A stretch of 7,795 nucleotides of DNA from DATDRQ01 sp035291645 (GTDB lineage Bacteria > Chloroflexota > Anaerolineae > Anaerolineales > UBA4823): contig DATDRQ010000364.1 in assembly GCA_035291645.1 (NCBI GenBank), positions 1-7,795 of the forward strand, given 5' to 3'. Position 1 is the stretch's first letter. Each line of letters starts with the position of its first letter. Position numbers and translations under genes: made by a program. A model generated the notes under the pieces. That model searched no databases. It had not been told where the DNA came from and was given only the letters and a program-made list of their open reading frames with translations. Positions 7,101-7,795 of the stretch are shown here, one piece after another.

Positions 7101-7619
7101 TTGCTGACCGAGGCCGTTTCCCGCCAGCATGGCGAAGGTGGTCTTCCTTCTGAGAAATTGGCGGCGGCGATGATCGTCCACAGGCCTTTAGTCACGGTCG
7201 ACCTACCCCTGCCAATCAGCCTGCCCTCCAGCTACGTACCGGACAAGAACATGCGCCTGCGCCTGTACCGGCGAATCGCAGACCTGCGCACCATTGCAGA
7301 AGTCGATGCTCTGCTGGAAGAGTTCCTCGACCGGTTCGGAGAGCCTCCAGAACCCGTCCGCAACCTGCTGTTCCAATTGAAGATCAAACTGTATGCCGAA
7401 GCTGCCGGTCTGGCCTCCCTCGGCGCCGAGGGCGAGCAAATCGTGATGCGTTTCCGCAGCGGCTCCCCTCCATCCAGCCTCCCGGCCCTCGACCCGCGCG
7501 TCCGGATCGGGAAAACCGCGCTATGGATGCCTTTCAATGCGGATGATAGCTGGCCGGAACGCCTGGTTGAAACCCTGGAAACACTGGGCAACCAGGCCAG
7601 AGAGTTCTCAGCCGAGTGA
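4170..7619 (+). CDS. mfd: Transcription-repair coupling factor Mfd
   Basis: Mfd is a DNA translocase that pushes RNA polymerase off lesions and recruits UvrA for nucleotide excision repair. At 1,149 residues it has the family's usual length. The N-terminal UvrB-homology region contains FARRGGILDVW (192-202). The RNA-polymerase-interacting domain starts at VGDWVVHVDHGIGRF (479-493) and runs to about 536. The helicase core has Walker A GDVGYGKT (628-635, K634), DEEQ (729-732), TATPIPRTL (755-763), HGQL (842-845) and the arginine-finger motif RGRVGR (900-905). The C-terminal TRCF domain spans roughly 1010-1095. All motifs are intact. A stop codon at 4164-4166 is in frame just upstream, so ATG 4170 is the earliest possible ATG. 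It lacks a Shine-Dalgarno, so translation may be weak, coupled to pth, or leaderless. The 4105-4169 gap shows no clear promoter or terminator. Confidence 0.97.
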   Translation: MTLENLLQPIVESAQSLVVSLRSGTDGESLDRQDLSPRSLGLRRAARLPVLAALHAELQRPILLLTDRTDRALSLMDELALLAPAALRQYFPEPTPLFYENAPWGEATRRDRLLVLTTLASYHIPKAPQPDGPPLIVASARALMTRTLPRRDFLKAVRILKPGQVISPEELARTLVALAYEPVNTVIAPGQFARRGGILDVWAPANPQPVRLEFFGDEIDTLRRFDPATQRSLQPEQLLLLTPAREFLPGQHQAAPSPDNGSGDGARLSDFHIPLLHPSPASLLDYLPRHALVLVDNLEELQETVQEVEEQAVELRADYIEDGTLPSDFPLPYLTLSEILDSLSSHLALELGPSGTPESSELASRFTAGPRFGGRLKPLLEHLVQRTQAGDRVIVASRQAARLGELWAEQHLPVPEPESRVVDFIEGSLGEGWILTPPTGPVLHLLTDGEIFGWRRPEPRLRHRAVAEAPESAYADLQVGDWVVHVDHGIGRFLGLVNRTVDGVEREYLAVEYAEGDQLFVPVYQADRLTRYVGPDSRLPSPSRLGGVEWRNVKSRVKEAVEEIAEDLLDLYAQRQVVTGYAFSPDTPWQQELEASFPYLETDDQARVIAEVKQDMENPRPMDRLICGDVGYGKTEVALRAAFKAVMDGRQVVVLVPTTVLAQQHFNTFRERLAAFPVEVEMLSRFRTPQQQREILLRLALGGVDIVIGTHRLLQSDVAFKDLGLLIIDEEQRFGVTHKEFLKRMRTEVDVLTLTATPIPRTLYMALTGVRDISTINTPPEERLPIVTHVGPYSKRLVRQAILRELERGGQVFFVHNRVQTISAMRRHLEQLIPEARIAVAHGQLDEDQLSRRMEQFSAGEIDVLLSTSIIESGLDIPNANTLIVDRADTFGLSQLYQLRGRVGRGAQRAYAYFFKHRQKHPSFEGRQRLETIAENTQLGAGFSIAMRDLEIRGTGDILGTRQHGHIAAVGFHLYTRLLTEAVSRQHGEGGLPSEKLAAAMIVHRPLVTVDLPLPISLPSSYVPDKNMRLRLYRRIADLRTIAEVDALLEEFLDRFGEPPEPVRNLLFQLKIKLYAEAAGLASLGAEGEQIVMRFRSGSPPSSLPALDPRVRIGKTALWMPFNADDSWPERLVETLETLGNQAREFSAE

Positions 7620-7645
7620 TTCATTCAATCTTAATCTTAATATCT

Positions 7646-7674
7646 TTGACTTTTCTACCGCCGCAACGTATAAT
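7646..7674 (+). promoter_or_regulatory. Near-consensus sigma-70-type promoter after mfd
   Basis: TTGACT (7646-7651), exactly 17 bp, then a perfect TATAAT (7669-7674): eleven of twelve consensus positions at the optimal spacing, in an AT-rich stretch. Transcription should start near 7681 and run off the right edge of the window. It is the best promoter match in the window, and it sits 26 bp after the mfd stop. Confidence 0.75.
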
Positions 7675-7680
7675 CACTTT

Positions 7681-7795
7681 AGCGGGTGATACTTACATAT
7701 TAAGGAAATTACCCGCTTTCTAGAGTTTAATATTCCCGCCCAATTAGGCGGTGAAAAAGTATCATCTCAATAAAACGGGGGAAGTGGGGTGTTTT
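7681..7795 (+). promoter_or_regulatory. Structured leader of a downstream gene (partial)
   Basis: The segment starts at the predicted transcription start. A 10-bp helix pairs 7681-7690 with 7708-7717 (one G-U), with a 17-nt loop, and is followed by TTTC. A smaller hairpin pairs 7736-7740 with 7747-7751. Two alternatives compete with these: 7687-7694 is perfectly complementary to 7757-7764, and GCGGG at 7682-7686 can pair with CCCGC at 7735-7739. The final bases are G-rich (GGGGGAAGTGGGG, 7777-7789) and may include a ribosome site for a gene starting just past 7795. No coding frame begins within this stretch. I recognise no known riboswitch class. Confidence 0.4.

Noticed and set aside
6549..7181. 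Minus-strand open frame of 210 residues inside mfd
   Set aside because: It is a GC-rich shadow of mfd; the plus-strand frame carries all the helicase motifs and the antisense translation shows no family signature.
7777..7795. G-rich GGGGGAAGTGGGG stretch as an MraZ-type operator
   Set aside because: It has only two G-runs about 8 bp apart, not the repeated 10-bp GTGGG spacing, and the following gene is outside the window.
1..7795. CRISPR array, toxin-antitoxin pair or phage genes
   Set aside because: No regularly spaced direct repeats, no small paired genes and no phage-type proteins are present.

Overview
The window reads as a piece of a GC-rich bacterial chromosome. My best guess at the lineage is Chloroflexota (Anaerolineae-like). 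This rests on the archaeal-type (type II) GAPDH sequence, a secreted Ig-like/proline-rich membrane protein directly before pth, and the overall style of the proteins. It is inference; no rRNA or other marker is present to settle it.

Layout, left to right. (1) Positions 1-66 hold the last 21 codons of a plus-strand gene I cannot name. (2) Positions 67-275 are a non-coding leader that folds well on paper: an outer helix enclosing three hairpins, then an A/U hairpin that abuts a strong Shine-Dalgarno. (3) Next comes a type II glyceraldehyde-3-phosphate dehydrogenase gene, cut after about codon 274. (4) A 1,552-bp insertion sequence (1099-2650) with ~50-bp imperfect terminal inverted repeats carries an apparently intact DDE transposase of the ISNCY/IS1202 type on the minus strand. 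(5) A plus-strand block follows: a secreted single-pass Ig-like protein, peptidyl-tRNA hydrolase (pth) and transcription-repair coupling factor (mfd). (6) After mfd there is an AT-richer 176-bp tail with a near-consensus sigma-70-type promoter and the start of a structured leader for a gene beyond the window edge.

The gene block is mostly housekeeping. Pth recycles peptidyl-tRNA from stalled ribosomes and Mfd removes stalled RNA polymerase from damaged DNA; the Ig-like gene lies 15 bp before pth and likely shares its transcript. The interesting parts are non-coding or caused by the insertion. The GAPDH 3' end is absent on the far side of the IS and no target duplication is visible, so this is not a simple insertion. 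The IS has a consensus-like promoter and an intrinsic terminator about 20 bp apart at its left end, reading inward and opposite to the transposase. Two leaders (100-260 and 7681-7795) have mutually exclusive pairings of the sort seen in riboregulators. I see no defence system, CRISPR array, tRNA or rRNA here.
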